64,000 nucleotides of DNA from Kushneria marisflavi. GTDB lineage: Bacteria > Pseudomonadota > Gammaproteobacteria > Pseudomonadales > Halomonadaceae. Shown one piece after another: positions 19,767 through 29,153 of the stretch. The notes beneath the pieces were generated by a model, which had not been told where the DNA came from, did not search any database, and saw nothing but the letters and a program-made list of their open reading frames with translations. Where the stretch lies: the NCBI RefSeq assembly GCF_002157205.1, contig NZ_CP021358.1, positions 806,001 to 870,000 of the forward strand, read 5' to 3'. A program made the position numbers and the translations under genes. Each line of letters starts with the position of its first letter. The first letter of the stretch is position 1.

Positions 19767-20402
19767 ATGCGTTACTCGATTCCCGCCCTTGATCAGGGGC
19801 GCTGGCATGAAGAAACCCTTGAGGTGCAAAAAAGCCGCTTCATTGCGCGCGTGGCCCATGTCACGGCCCCCGAGCAGGCCCAGCAATTGATCGATCAGGC
19901 CCGCCTTGATCATCCGGAGGCTTCTCACCACTGTTCGGCCTTTATTGCCGGCGCACCAAACGAACAGAATGACATTGGCTTTTCCGATGATGGTGAGCCC
20001 GGCGGCACGGCCGGCCGCCCCATGTACCAGGTACTTGAAGGTAGCGGATTTGGCCAGGTCGGCGCCGTCATCATTCGCTATTTTGGCGGTACCAAACTGG
20101 GCACCGGCGGACTGGTGCGAGCCTATTCGAAAGCCCTGCTTCAGGCACTTGAAACACTTCCCGCACAGGAATACGTCACGCGCCGCCCGCTGTGGCTGAC
20201 CACCGACTTCGCACTGGAACACGAGCTGCGCCGCTGGGCCGAACTTAATGGTGCCCTTGTCGATCAGGCACTGCATGACGCCTCGGGCGTCACTCTTTCC
20301 GTGGCCTGGCCCATGGATCAGATACCCGATCTCGAGGGGCTCAATTCACGCCTCAAGGGGCGTTTGACCTGTCATGATGATGCGCCAGAGATACCGGTTT
20401 GA
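19767..20402 (+). CDS. YigZ/IMPACT-family protein
   Basis: 211 residues. The N-terminal UPF0029/IMPACT domain shows KSRFIARVAHV, HHCSAFI, FSDDGEPGGTAGRPMYQVLE and VIIRYFGGTKLGTGGLVRAYS, the family signatures. The C-terminal half is the ferredoxin-like second domain of YigZ. Bacterial members bind nucleic acid or nucleotides weakly and the cellular role is not settled. The start lies two bases after the S24 stop, so the two are probably translated from one mRNA. Length matches E. coli YigZ. Confidence 0.9.
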   Translation: MRYSIPALDQGRWHEETLEVQKSRFIARVAHVTAPEQAQQLIDQARLDHPEASHHCSAFIAGAPNEQNDIGFSDDGEPGGTAGRPMYQVLEGSGFGQVGAVIIRYFGGTKLGTGGLVRAYSKALLQALETLPAQEYVTRRPLWLTTDFALEHELRRWAELNGALVDQALHDASGVTLSVAWPMDQIPDLEGLNSRLKGRLTCHDDAPEIPV

Positions 20403-20498
20403 GCGTCACTGACAAGTGACCACCGGTAGCGCGCTTGCCATTGCAATCAACATGCCTATGATGGCGGCGCCAGTCACGACTATTGCGGACCCCCAGAC

Positions 20499-21536
20499 AT
20501 GCCAGCCACACCCTTCCCTGTTTCCACGGTCGACCCTTCTCCCCAGGCCGGCCTGATTGGCCTTGCCCCCATGGAAGGTGTAATCGATGCGCTCACACGT
20601 GCGCTACTGACCGAGCTGGGCGGGTTCGACTGGAGCGTCACCGAATTCGTGCGCGTCACTGATGCTCGGCTGCCTCCGCGCGTCTTCCAGCGCATTTGTC
20701 CCGAGCTTGAAGGCGATAGTCGCACGCCAGGCGGTACACCGGTCTATCTGCAGCTATTGGGCGCCCAGCCCGACAAACTCGGCGAAAATGCGCTGGTGGC
20801 CGCCAATCTGGGTGCACCGGTCATCGACATGAATTTTGGCTGCCCGGCCAAAACGGTCAATCGCCACGATGGCGGCGCAGCACTGCTGCGCACGCCCGAG
20901 CGCGTGTATCGCGCCGTTCAGGGCGTACATGAGGCACTCAAGGGGACCGGCGTACCGGTGACGGCCAAGCTGCGCCTGGGGTTTGAGGACAAAACCCTGG
21001 CGCTGGAATGCGCCCGTGCCGCGGAAGATGGCGGCGCACAGCGTCTGGTTGTACACGCTCGAACTCGCCGCGAAGGGTATCGTCCGCCAGCGCACTGGGA
21101 ATGGGTGGGCCGCATTCGTGAGCAGGCCAGTGTGCCGGTGGTGGTCAACGGTGATATCTGGACGCTGGAAGACTACTGGCGCGCCCGGGAGGCAAGCGGC
21201 TGTCAGGACGTCATGCTGGGCCGTGCCGCGCTGGCCGACCCATGGCTGGCCAAACGCATTCGACACTGGCAATTGACCGGGGAGCGCCTGCCGGACACGC
21301 GCTGGCAGGACCGCAGCGCCCTGCTCACAGCCTATGTCTCCCGCATCGATCCAGCCCTGCCTTCCAGGGTCGTCGTGTCACTCTTGAAGCAGTGGCTCAA
21401 CATTATGCGACAGCATGACGGCGAGGCTGGCGAGCACTTTCAAAGGCTTCGACGTATTACGGCACTGGAGGATTTCATGACCGCCCTGCAGGAAGAAGCG
21501 CCCTCTTCAGGCAGTGACGCATCGACACCGCTCTGA
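20499..21536 (+). CDS. dusC: tRNA-dihydrouridine(16) synthase DusC
   Basis: 345 residues. FMN-dependent reductase that makes dihydrouridine in tRNA D-loops. LAPMEGVIDALTR, TEFVRVTDARLPPRVFQRICPEL and SRTPGGTPVYLQLLG match E. coli DusC (which modifies U16) rather than DusA or DusB. The catalytic Cys lies in NFGCPAKTVN and the FMN phosphate-binding segments VVHARTRREGY, VVVNGDIW and VMLGRAAL follow in order. The C-terminal helical tRNA-binding domain (LLKQWLNIMRQHDGEAGEHFQRLRR) is complete. About 100 bases after the yigZ-like gene; convergent with the tRNA genes. Confidence 0.93.
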   Translation: MPATPFPVSTVDPSPQAGLIGLAPMEGVIDALTRALLTELGGFDWSVTEFVRVTDARLPPRVFQRICPELEGDSRTPGGTPVYLQLLGAQPDKLGENALVAANLGAPVIDMNFGCPAKTVNRHDGGAALLRTPERVYRAVQGVHEALKGTGVPVTAKLRLGFEDKTLALECARAAEDGGAQRLVVHARTRREGYRPPAHWEWVGRIREQASVPVVVNGDIWTLEDYWRAREASGCQDVMLGRAALADPWLAKRIRHWQLTGERLPDTRWQDRSALLTAYVSRIDPALPSRVVVSLLKQWLNIMRQHDGEAGEHFQRLRRITALEDFMTALQEEAPSSGSDASTPL

Positions 21537-21626
21537 GAATCGGGTCTTCGGCTTTACCCTTCCTTGCCGTGCGTCGTAGAGATGCACGGCAACAGGATGA
21601 CGTGAGACAGGACGGTAGAAAACAGA

Positions 21627-21654
21627 AAAGCCCCGTCCTTTCGGACGGGGCTTT
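21627..21654 (-). terminator. terminator of the tRNA transcript
   Basis: AAAGCCCCGTCC pairs with GGACGGGGCTTT around a TTTC loop. Read on the minus strand it lies just after the tRNA-Arg genes and gives a T-run; it may also serve dusC on the plus strand. Confidence 0.82.
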
Positions 21655-21660
21655 AGAATC

Positions 21661-21737
21661 TGGCGCGCCCGGGAGGATTCGAACCTCCGACCACCTGATT
21701 CGTAGTCAGGTACTCTATCCAGCTGAGCTACGGGCGC
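21661..21737 (-). tRNA. tRNA-Arg (ACG), copy 1
   Basis: 77 bases with encoded CCA. The acceptor stem GCGCCCG pairs with CGGGCGC, the D-loop AGCTCAGCTGGATAGAG and T-arm GGTTCGAATCC are intact, and the anticodon ACG is at 21701-21703 on the complementary strand. It is identical to the next copy; the pair are separated by 31 bases. Confidence 0.97.
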
Positions 21738-21768
21738 AGATAACACAATTTTTACATCTTTATGCTGA

Positions 21769-21845
21769 TGGCGCGCCCGGGAGGATTCGAACCTCCGACC
21801 ACCTGATTCGTAGTCAGGTACTCTATCCAGCTGAGCTACGGGCGC
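21769..21845 (-). tRNA. tRNA-Arg (ACG), copy 2
   Basis: 77 bases, same sequence as copy 1 including encoded CCA; anticodon ACG at 21809-21811 read on the minus strand. Part of the tRNA-Ser to tRNA-Arg string downstream of csrA. Confidence 0.97.
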
Positions 21846-21919
21846 AACAAAATTACAGCATATTGAAGAATGTCGGGTTCGCCTTGTCAGACGGGCCGTT
21901 CAACATTCGATACCGATAA

Positions 21920-22012
21920 TGGCGGAGAGAGAGGGATTCGAACCCTCGATAGGGCTATAAACCCTATACTCCCTTAGCAGGGGAGCGCCTTCAGCCACTC
22001 GGCCATCTCTCC
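21920..22012 (-). tRNA. tRNA-Ser (GCT)
   Basis: 93 bases with a long variable arm (GGGTTTATAGCCC) typical of tRNA-Ser and encoded CCA. Acceptor GGAGAGA pairs with TCTCTCC; anticodon GCT lies at 21976-21978 on the minus strand. It reads AGC/AGU codons. Confidence 0.97.
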
Positions 22013-22124
22013 TCGATCGGTACGGCGCGCATATTACCTGGTTTGCCACTTCCTGTCCAGCCCAAAGTCAAAAAATCTTATGATTCAATATATTTGGCTG
22101 GACGTATGCGCTGACGCAAGGCTT

Positions 22125-22322
22125 TCAAACAGGATCGGTCTCGCTTTCACTGTCACCCTTTTCCTGCTGAATGCGCTGATAAATCTCTTCACGATGCACG
22201 GAAACATCCCTGGGCGCGTTGACACCAAGGCGGACCTGATTGCCCTTGACGCCGAGCACGGTCACGGTAATTTCATCGCCGACCATGAGTGTCTCACCCA
22301 CGCGGCGAGTCAGGATGAGCAT
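22125..22322 (-). CDS. csrA: carbon storage regulator CsrA
   Basis: 65 residues, [37 protein letters not shown], nearly identical in pattern to E. coli CsrA/Pseudomonas RsmA, including the RNA-contacting L4 and R44 regions. Homodimeric post-transcriptional regulator that binds GGA-containing leader hairpins and controls carbon flux, motility and biofilm switching. Preceded by a strong AAGGAGGTCGCA ribosome site. It lies between lysC and tRNA-Ser, the conserved pseudomonad/halomonad arrangement. The upstream leader is AT-rich (TATA-rich stretch near 22350-22375), consistent with its own promoter. Confidence 0.97.
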   Translation of the reverse strand: MLILTRRVGETLMVGDEITVTVLGVKGNQVRLGVNAPRDVSVHREEIYQRIQQEKGDSESETDPV

Positions 22323-22530
22323 TGCGACCTCCTTTTCATTGCTGCTTCCCTATACATATATTCATATAGATCATGCACCGGTGTGAATTAAGCGGGGCAT
22401 TATGCGACAAGCCGAACCGCGATCCAACCTGTGTTATACAGCCGCTTTACCCGTCCGGTGCACGATCACTGGTTCAGTGTGGCAGAAAGCCCCACAAGAA
22501 CCAGCCTGTCATCCCGTATTACCGGTTTTT

Positions 22531-23778
22531 TTAGCTTTCTTCGCTCACATCGGCCTTATCGAGGCCAAAAGCGGTATGCAGTGATCGCACGGCAAGCTCG
22601 AGAAACTTTTCATCAATAACGACGGAGATCTTGATCTCTGAAGTGGAAACCATACGGATATTGATGCCTTCATCGGCCAGTACCCGGAACATCCGGGTGG
22701 CGACACCCGCATGAGAGCGCATGCCCACACCCACCAGCGAGACCTTGGCGATCTTGTCGTCGCCGCGCACTTCACCCCCGCCCAAAGACGGAATGACCTG
22801 CTCCTGCAAAATACGCTGGGTCTGACGAAAATCGTTTTTGGCCACCGTAAAGGTGAAGTCGGTATAGCCACCGGTCGGTGCGACATTCTGGACGATCATG
22901 TCGACTTCGATATTGGCATCCGAAATTGGTCCCAGAATGCGCGAGGCCACGCCTGGCACATCAGGTGTATTCAAAACGGTCAGCTTGGCTTCATTGTTGT
23001 TGAAGGCGATACCGGAAATCAGCGGCTCTTCCATGTTGGAAATCTCTTCGTCTGCAGTAATCAGGGTTCCCGGGCCATCCTGGAAGGAGGACAGGACACG
23101 TAGCGGGACGTTGTATTTGCCGGCAAATTCAACGGCACGGATCTGAAGTACCTTGGAGCCGAGGCTGGCCATTTCCAGCATTTCCTCGACCGTGATGCTT
23201 TCCAGACGGCGCGCCTTGTCGCAGACACGCGGGTCGGTGGTGTAGACGCCATCGACATCGGTATAAATCTGACATTCATCGGCCTTGAGCGCAGCCGCCA
23301 GCGCCACTCCGGTAGTGTCAGAGCCACCGCGACCCAGCGTGGTGATGTTGCCTTCGCTGTCGACCCCCTGAAAGCCTGCCACCACCACAACCTGACCTTC
23401 ATCAAGATCAGCACGCAGTTCATCGGTTTCGATGCGCTGAATGCGAGCGCGCGTATGGGCGCTGTCGGTGCGAATGCCGATCTGGGCACCGGTGTAGGAC
23501 GTCGCCTTGACGCCCAGCTGGTGCAGGGCCATGGCCAGCAGTGAAATTGTCACCTGCTCACCGGTCGAGACCAGCATGTCCATTTCACGCGGCGTGGGCT
23601 CTTCGTTGATCTGTGAGGCCATTTCGATCAGGCGATTGGTTTCACCGCTCATGGCAGATACGACCACCACGATCTGATGCCCCTGATCCCGAAACCCCTT
23701 GACCTTCTCGGCTACCGCCTTGATTCGCTCAACGCTGCCTACCGAAGTACCACCGAATTTTTGTACGTAAAGCGCCAT
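22531..23778 (-). CDS. lysC: aspartate kinase
   Basis: 415 residues from ATG 23778 (MALYVQKFGGTSVGSVERIK), with AAGGGAGC upstream; the longer frame to 24000 runs into alaS and is not used. The kinase domain (~1-240) contains KFGGTSVG, VVVSAMSGETN, STGEQV and GRGGSDTTGVALA. Two ACT domains follow (VPGVASRILGPISDANIEVDMI, and VGMRSHAGVATRMFRVLADEG), which bind lysine and threonine for feedback inhibition. It catalyses the first step from aspartate to lysine, threonine and methionine, and also supplies aspartate semialdehyde for ectoine synthesis. Only 31 bases separate it from alaS, leaving no room for a lysine riboswitch. Confidence 0.95.
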   Translation of the reverse strand: MALYVQKFGGTSVGSVERIKAVAEKVKGFRDQGHQIVVVVSAMSGETNRLIEMASQINEEPTPREMDMLVSTGEQVTISLLAMALHQLGVKATSYTGAQIGIRTDSAHTRARIQRIETDELRADLDEGQVVVVAGFQGVDSEGNITTLGRGGSDTTGVALAAALKADECQIYTDVDGVYTTDPRVCDKARRLESITVEEMLEMASLGSKVLQIRAVEFAGKYNVPLRVLSSFQDGPGTLITADEEISNMEEPLISGIAFNNNEAKLTVLNTPDVPGVASRILGPISDANIEVDMIVQNVAPTGGYTDFTFTVAKNDFRQTQRILQEQVIPSLGGGEVRGDDKIAKVSLVGVGMRSHAGVATRMFRVLADEGINIRMVSTSEIKISVVIDEKFLELAVRSLHTAFGLDKADVSEES

Positions 23779-23809
23779 GGATGCTCCCTTTCGTTGATGT
23801 ATTGGACCA

Positions 23810-26416
23810 TCATCCCTCGAGTGTTTCGGCAACCCACCGGCGTGCGGCCTGCAGGGCATTGTCCACGCCACTGACGTCGCTGCCCCCGGCCTGAGCCATG
23901 TCGGCACGACCGCCACCGCGACCACCGACCATGGGGGCAATGGCGCTGACGAGACTGCCGGCACTGAGCCGATCCACCAGATCCTTTGTGACACCGGCAA
24001 TCAGATTGACCTTGTCATCGCCGGCCACAGCCAGAACAATCACGCCGGAACCAAGCCTGTTTTTCATCTGGTCCATGACACCGCGAAGCTCCTTCGCGCC
24101 AACCCCTTCAAGCTGACGAGCCAGAACACGAACGCCACCGATGTCCTCGGCCGCGTCCAGCAGATCATTACCGGCCTGACTGGCCAGTTTGGCGCGATTG
24201 CGTTCAAGCTCACGCTCGAGTTCGCGGTTGCGCTCCAGAAGACTGCCTACGCGTGTTTCGAGCTGATCGGGACGTGCGCGCACCTGATCGGCCAGACGCG
24301 CCACCAGCGACTGCTGATCACGGAACCAGCGCAGGGTGGCATGACCGGAGATGGCCTCGATACGGCGCACACCGGCAGCCACACCTGTCTCGCTGAGCAG
24401 TCGTACCGGCCCGATGTCACCGGTACGCAGAACATGGGTACCGCCACACAGCTCAATGGAGAAGTCATCGCTGCCCATGGTCAATACGCGCACACTTTCA
24501 CCGTACTTGGCTTCAAACAGCGCCTGGGCGCCCAGCTTGCGTGCCTCATCCAGTGTCATCAGCTGCGTGGTCACCGGCGTGTTCGCCATGACCTGTTCAT
24601 TGATCATGGCTTCGACACGCTCGAGCTCCTCTGACGTCATGGCCTCATTGTGGCTGAAGTCAAAGCGTAGCCGCTCATCGCCCACTTGTGAGCCCTTTTG
24701 CTGCACGTGCGTGCCGAGTACGCGACGCAGCGCTTCATGCAAAAGGTGGGTGGCCGAATGGTTGCGCATGATGGCGTGACGAGCCAGCACCTCGACGCTG
24801 GCCTCTACCTTTGCCAGCGCAGGCAGCACACCTTCGCTGACCTCGCCCAGATGCACGAAGTGCTGACCCCGCTTTTGGGTATCACGGACGTTGAATACGA
24901 CACCCGGCAGCGACAGGGTGCCGCGATCGCCGATCTGACCGCCGGATTCGGCATAAAACGGCGTTTCATCCAGCACCACGGCACCGCTCTGACCGGCTTC
25001 AAGCTGTTCAACCTGCTGCCCGTCGTCATCAAGCAGCGTCAGCACCTGCGCCTGTGCGGCCAGATGATCACGCCCGACAAACTCGGTGGCCCCTTCAAGA
25101 TCAATATTCGTCTCAAGGCGCGCGCCGAACTGACTGGCCGCACGGGCACGCTCACGCTGCGCCTCGAGTTCGCGCTGAAAACCGGCTTCATCAAGGGTGA
25201 TGTTGCGCTCACGGGCAATGTCAGCCGTCAGGTCATAAGGGAAACCATAGGTGTCATAGAGCTTGAAAATGGTCTCGCCACTCAGCTCACTGGACTCAAG
25301 CCCGGCCAGCGCTTCATCAAGCAGGCGCATGCCGTGGTCCAGCGTGCGGGCAAACTGCTCTTCCTCCTTGAGCAGCACCCGTTCGATCTGCTCACGACGG
25401 GCGTGCAGCTCGGGATAGGCCTCCCCCATCTCTTCATCCAGTGCCGCGACCAGACAGTGGAAGAAGGGTTCACGCGCGCCCAGCTTGTGACCATGGCGCA
25501 CCGCGCGACGAATGATGCGACGCAGCACATAGCCGCGCCCTTCGTTGGAGGGCATCACACCGTCGACAATCAAAAAGGCACAAGAACGGATGTGATCGGC
25601 AATCACGCGCAGCGATGGCTGATGAATGTCGTCCTGGCTGGTAATCTCGGCGGCAGAGGCCAGCAAACGCTTGAAGAGATCGATCTCGTAGTTGGAGTGA
25701 ACGCCCTGCATGACAGCGGCAATCCGCTCAAGACCCATGCCGGTGTCGATCGAAGGACTGGGCAGCGGCGTCATGTTGCCCTGGGCATCACGGTCGTACT
25801 GCATGAAAACCAGGTTCCAGATCTCGATGTAGCGATCGCCGTCTTCATCCGGGCTTCCCGGAGGGCCACCGAATACATCCGGGCCGTGGTCGAAAAAGAT
25901 TTCCGAAGAGGGACCACACGGGCCGGTCTCGCCCATCTGCCAGAAATTGTCTTCTTCCAGACGCGAAAAACGCTCGGCGCTGACGCCCACTTCATTGAGC
26001 CAGATATCGGCGGCTTCATCATCGCTGACATGAACCGTGACCCAAAGCTTTTCGGCCGGCAGCCCCAGATTGACCGTCAGAAACTGCCAGGCGTATTGAA
26101 TGGCCTCACGCTTGAAATAGTCGCCAAAACTGAAGTTGCCCAGCATTTCGAACAGGGTGTGGTGGCGCGCGGTATAGCCGACGTTATCGAGGTCATTGTG
26201 CTTGCCGCCGGCTCTGACACAGCGCTGTGCCGAGGTCGCCCGGACGTAGGGCCTGGGGTCGCGCCCTAAAAAGACATCCTTGAAAGGCACCATACCGGCA
26301 TTGGTGAAAAGCAGCGTGGGGTCGTTATCAGGCACCAGTGAACTGGAAGGCACCTGGGTATGGCCATGCTGTTCAAAAAAATTCAGAAATGCTTGTCGTA
26401 TGTCGGCGCTTTTCAT
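23810..26416 (-). CDS. alaS: alanyl-tRNA synthetase
   Basis: 868 residues, complete. The class II aminoacylation core begins at the N-terminus ([51 protein letters not shown]). The editing domain has the zinc-binding motifs [13 protein letters not shown] and [15 protein letters not shown], and the C-terminal oligomerisation part ends with [15 protein letters not shown]. It charges tRNA-Ala and clears mischarged Ser and Gly. Order recA-recX-alaS-lysC-csrA is conserved across related gammaproteobacteria. A 277-base gap separates it from recX; nothing but promoter-like sequence is seen there. Confidence 0.97.
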   Translation of the reverse strand: MKSADIRQAFLNFFEQHGHTQVPSSSLVPDNDPTLLFTNAGMVPFKDVFLGRDPRPYVRATSAQRCVRAGGKHNDLDNVGYTARHHTLFEMLGNFSFGDYFKREAIQYAWQFLTVNLGLPAEKLWVTVHVSDDEAADIWLNEVGVSAERFSRLEEDNFWQMGETGPCGPSSEIFFDHGPDVFGGPPGSPDEDGDRYIEIWNLVFMQYDRDAQGNMTPLPSPSIDTGMGLERIAAVMQGVHSNYEIDLFKRLLASAAEITSQDDIHQPSLRVIADHIRSCAFLIVDGVMPSNEGRGYVLRRIIRRAVRHGHKLGAREPFFHCLVAALDEEMGEAYPELHARREQIERVLLKEEEQFARTLDHGMRLLDEALAGLESSELSGETIFKLYDTYGFPYDLTADIARERNITLDEAGFQRELEAQRERARAASQFGARLETNIDLEGATEFVGRDHLAAQAQVLTLLDDDGQQVEQLEAGQSGAVVLDETPFYAESGGQIGDRGTLSLPGVVFNVRDTQKRGQHFVHLGEVSEGVLPALAKVEASVEVLARHAIMRNHSATHLLHEALRRVLGTHVQQKGSQVGDERLRFDFSHNEAMTSEELERVEAMINEQVMANTPVTTQLMTLDEARKLGAQALFEAKYGESVRVLTMGSDDFSIELCGGTHVLRTGDIGPVRLLSETGVAAGVRRIEAISGHATLRWFRDQQSLVARLADQVRARPDQLETRVGSLLERNRELERELERNRAKLASQAGNDLLDAAEDIGGVRVLARQLEGVGAKELRGVMDQMKNRLGSGVIVLAVAGDDKVNLIAGVTKDLVDRLSAGSLVSAIAPMVGGRGGGRADMAQAGGSDVSGVDNALQAARRWVAETLEG

Positions 26417-26693
26417 GGGCTTCCCGTAAACAATGGGTCAGGTCATTTTGAATGAGGCAACGAGCGATGCATCAAACGATGGGTGCATGGCAACCGTCAC
26501 CTGTCGTCAACATGCGCCTCGAGGGGTGACCCTCATGGTCTTCCATGTCTCGCCCGTGAGCGCATCATGAAACGCAGGATCACGACGAGACGAATTTTGG
26601 CGGCTTAATGTATCAGTATGTCGCATCCGGGTGCGACAGTCCGCATGCGCTCCATTTTGCCTCATGCCGGGCGTGACATGCCAAATCAGGATG

Positions 26694-27140
26694 TCACGAC
26701 AGCCAGGCCAGTCGCATGGCACTGCTGCACTGCTGGCCGTCAAACCCACGTGATGCCAGAAAGCGCTGGCGTTTGGCGCGGGCCTTCATGTCATCGCCGG
26801 GGCCGTCAAAACGGCGCTGGAGCGCCTCGGCGGCAAGCGACGTCCAGTCTGCGTCGCTCTCTTCCAGCGCCTGAGCAATCATGTCGCGCTCGATCCCCCG
26901 ACCGGACAGTTCTGCGCTGATCTTGCGCGGGCCCTGCAAACGCGCGATGCGCGAGCGAACGAAATGCTCAACGAATCGAGCATCGGACTGCAGATTGTCC
27001 TCGGCAAGACGATCCAGCAGCGCACTGACCTCCTCAGGCGGATGCTCATGGCGCAGCAGGCGCTCCTCGAGCTCGCTGCGGGTATATTCTCGCCGGGCCA
27101 GCAGTGCAATGGCCTCTTCGTATGGCGTTCTTTGTGACAT
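26694..27140 (-). CDS. recX: regulatory protein RecX
   Basis: 148 residues from ATG 27140, preceded by GGGAGGG; the frame extends to 27173 without a good start. Three-helix tandem repeats typical of RecX are visible (AIALLARREYTRSELEERLLRHEHPPEEV, FVEHFVRSRIARLQGPRKISAEL). RecX binds RecA filaments and inhibits their recombinase and coprotease activity. It lies behind recA, with the recA terminator in between, so it is probably made by partial read-through. The shorter C-terminus (ending AMRLAWLS) still looks complete. Confidence 0.9.
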   Translation of the reverse strand: MSQRTPYEEAIALLARREYTRSELEERLLRHEHPPEEVSALLDRLAEDNLQSDARFVEHFVRSRIARLQGPRKISAELSGRGIERDMIAQALEESDADWTSLAAEALQRRFDGPGDDMKARAKRQRFLASRGFDGQQCSSAMRLAWLS

Positions 27141-27171
27141 CACTGCCCTCCCCATCGTCATGCACCAATGC

Positions 27172-27205
27172 AAAAAGGGGCACGCTCCATTGAGCGTGCC
27201 CCTTT
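27172..27205 (-). terminator. recA-recX intergenic terminator
   Basis: GGGGCACGCTC and GAGCGTGCCCC are perfect 11-base arms around a short loop, with five T on the minus strand. It should end most recA transcripts while letting some read on into recX. Confidence 0.9.
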
Positions 27206-27231
27206 AATACCACTATTCAGAAATTGACGAC

Positions 27232-28305
27232 CTACAAAAGCTCGTCACCGCTGGCATCAGCGTCAGCCGGCGCTTCGGCTTCTGCGGCCTTTTCTTCTTC
27301 CTTCGTTTTCGGTGTTGTCAGAAGCTGGCCGCGGATAGCGTCCTCGATCTCCTGCATAACCTCGGGGTTATCTTCAAGATACTGGGCAGCATTGGCTTTG
27401 CCCTGCCCGATCTTGTTGCCCTTGTAGCTGTACCAGGCGCCGGCCTTGTTGACCAGGCTGCACTGGACGCCGAGGTCGACCACTTCACCGGCGTGATAAA
27501 TGCCCTTGCCGTAGAGGATCTGGAATTCGGCCTGACGGAACGGCGGTGCCACCTTGTTCTTGACGACCTTGACGCGGGTTTCGTTGCCCACGGCTTCATC
27601 GCCCTGCTTGACCGAACCGGTACGGCGGATATCCAGACGTACGCTCGAATAAAACTTGAGCGCGTTACCGCCGGTGGTGGTTTCGGGGTTACCAAACATG
27701 ACACCGATTTTCATGCGGATCTGGTTGACGAACATCACCATGCAGTTGGCATTCTTGATGTGTCCGGTCACCTTGCGCAGCGCCTGTGACATCAGGCGTG
27801 CCTGAAGGCCGACGTGGGAATCGCCCATCTCGCCCTCGATCTCGGCACGCGGTGTCAACGCGGCGACAGAGTCAACCACGATAACATCCACTCCGCCGGA
27901 GCGAACCAGCATGTCGCAGATCTCGAGGGCCTGCTCGCCGGTATCGGGCTGTGAGACCAGCATGTCATCAAGATTGACGCCCAGTTTTTCGGCGTAGCTG
28001 GGGTCGAGTGCGTGCTCGGCATCGATAAAGGCGCAGGTCTTGCCCTGCTTTTGCGCCTGAGCGATGACGGACAGGGTAATGGTGGTTTTACCCGAGGCCT
28101 CGGGCCCGAAAATCTCAACGATACGCCCATAGGGCAGACCGCCTACGCCAAGCGCGATATCCAGCCCGAGTGAGCCGGTTGAGACGGCGGGAATTGCCAC
28201 GCGGGGCGTATCACCCATCCGCATGACGGCACCCTTGCCGAACTGGCGCTCGATCTGGGATAGCGCTGCATTAAGCGCCTTGGAGCGGTTGTCATCCTGT
28301 GCCAT
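27232..28305 (-). CDS. recA: recombinase RecA
   Basis: 357 residues, complete. Contains Walker [13 protein letters not shown], the L1/L2 DNA-binding loops around [16 protein letters not shown] and [18 protein letters not shown], and an acidic C-terminal tail ([18 protein letters not shown]) that tunes DNA binding. RecA drives homologous recombination and activates LexA self-cleavage. A LexA box lies ~45 bases upstream of the start, so the gene is SOS-induced. Downstream terminator then recX. Confidence 0.98.
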   Translation of the reverse strand: MAQDDNRSKALNAALSQIERQFGKGAVMRMGDTPRVAIPAVSTGSLGLDIALGVGGLPYGRIVEIFGPEASGKTTITLSVIAQAQKQGKTCAFIDAEHALDPSYAEKLGVNLDDMLVSQPDTGEQALEICDMLVRSGGVDVIVVDSVAALTPRAEIEGEMGDSHVGLQARLMSQALRKVTGHIKNANCMVMFVNQIRMKIGVMFGNPETTTGGNALKFYSSVRLDIRRTGSVKQGDEAVGNETRVKVVKNKVAPPFRQAEFQILYGKGIYHAGEVVDLGVQCSLVNKAGAWYSYKGNKIGQGKANAAQYLEDNPEVMQEIEDAIRGQLLTTPKTKEEEKAAEAEAPADADASGDELL

Positions 28306-28348
28306 GTTGGCCCTCCTGTCGGGTCAGCCTGACGCTGATACGCCATTA

Positions 28349-28368
28349 AGCTGTATGCTTGTCCAGTA
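28349..28368 (-). promoter_or_regulatory. LexA (SOS) box upstream of recA
   Basis: CTG-N10-CAG at 28351-28366 (CTGTATGCTTGTCCAG) with TA following, matching the gammaproteobacterial SOS consensus well. It lies 46-61 bases upstream of the recA start codon, where it would overlap the promoter. Confidence 0.85.
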
Positions 28369-28449
28369 TTTTAAACCAAAAATACGGTCTGTCACATCCT
28401 TTTGATGACTTATTTCATCAAGAGGCTATAAAGGCCGTGCAGACGCGCG

Positions 28450-28953
28450 TCAGTCAAAGGGATTCTCCTGCAGCCGGTCTATCAGCCCCCTGAGGGCCAG
28501 TGCCACGGCTTCACGACGTACCTCGAGGCGTTCGCCGTTGAGACGATAGCACTGGGCCTGACTCTGGGTGGCATTCCCCCATGCCAGCCACACGGTACCC
28601 ACTGGCTTGTCCGGGGTTCCGCCACCCGGGCCTGCCACACCGCTGATTGCCACCCCCAGCTCAGCACCGCTGTCACGACAGGCGCCGCGCACCATTTCAT
28701 GGACCACGGTCTCACTGACGGCACCGAAAAGCTCCAGAGACACCGACGACACGCCCAGCAGACGCTGCTTGGCAGCATTGGAATAGGTCACATAGCCGGT
28801 CTCGAAACATGACGAGCTGCCGGCGATGTCGGTAATGGCACGTGCCACACCGCCACCAGTGCAGGATTCGGCGGTGGTCAGCACCACACGCTGCTGCTGA
28901 CAGAGCAGACACAGCCGGCTGGCCAGCTCCTGTATGCCTGATGCTGTTGCCAT
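28450..28953 (-). CDS. pncC: nicotinamide-nucleotide amidase (CinA C-terminal family)
   Basis: 167 residues forming the single CinA-C domain, without the N-terminal MoaB-like part of longer CinA proteins. Motifs: TAESCTGGGVARAITDIAGSS, FETGYVTYSNAAKQRLLGV and GVAGPGGGTPDKPVGTVWLAW. The family deamidates NMN to NaMN, recycling NMN made by NAD-dependent ligase (LigA, also in this window). It commonly sits next to recA or mutS, as here; divergent from mutS and 145 bases upstream of recA on the same strand. Confidence 0.93.
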   Translation of the reverse strand: MATASGIQELASRLCLLCQQQRVVLTTAESCTGGGVARAITDIAGSSSCFETGYVTYSNAAKQRLLGVSSVSLELFGAVSETVVHEMVRGACRDSGAELGVAISGVAGPGGGTPDKPVGTVWLAWGNATQSQAQCYRLNGERLEVRREAVALALRGLIDRLQENPFD

Positions 28954-29153
28954 GACAACTCCCGCCGATCACATCGAATTCAAGGCCACCCATGGTACTT
29001 GATCACCACAGACAATGGGTACGCCCTCACCATCGCGCGCTCTACACGCGTTGAACGTTTGCTGTCTGCACTATAGCAATACAGGGAAGGCAGTGGATCA
29101 TGATAATCTCACGGTCTTTCACCTAACATGTCATTGGACAGGGTCAATTTCAC

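Noticed and set aside
21661..21845. Phage or island attachment site at the tandem tRNA-Arg genes
   Set aside because: The two copies are full tRNA genes within a conserved csrA-tRNA order and no integrase or partial tRNA repeat follows.
22531..24000. Extended lysC start reaching 24000
   Set aside because: The extra 74 codons overlap alaS, and a strong ribosome site precedes the ATG at 23778.
24698..26269. 523-residue plus-strand open frame opposite alaS
   Set aside because: alaS is certain on the minus strand; the opposite frame lacks recognisable motifs.
29066..29084. LexA-box-like CTG...CAG upstream of mutS
   Set aside because: Spacing is 13 bases, not the 10 required by the consensus.
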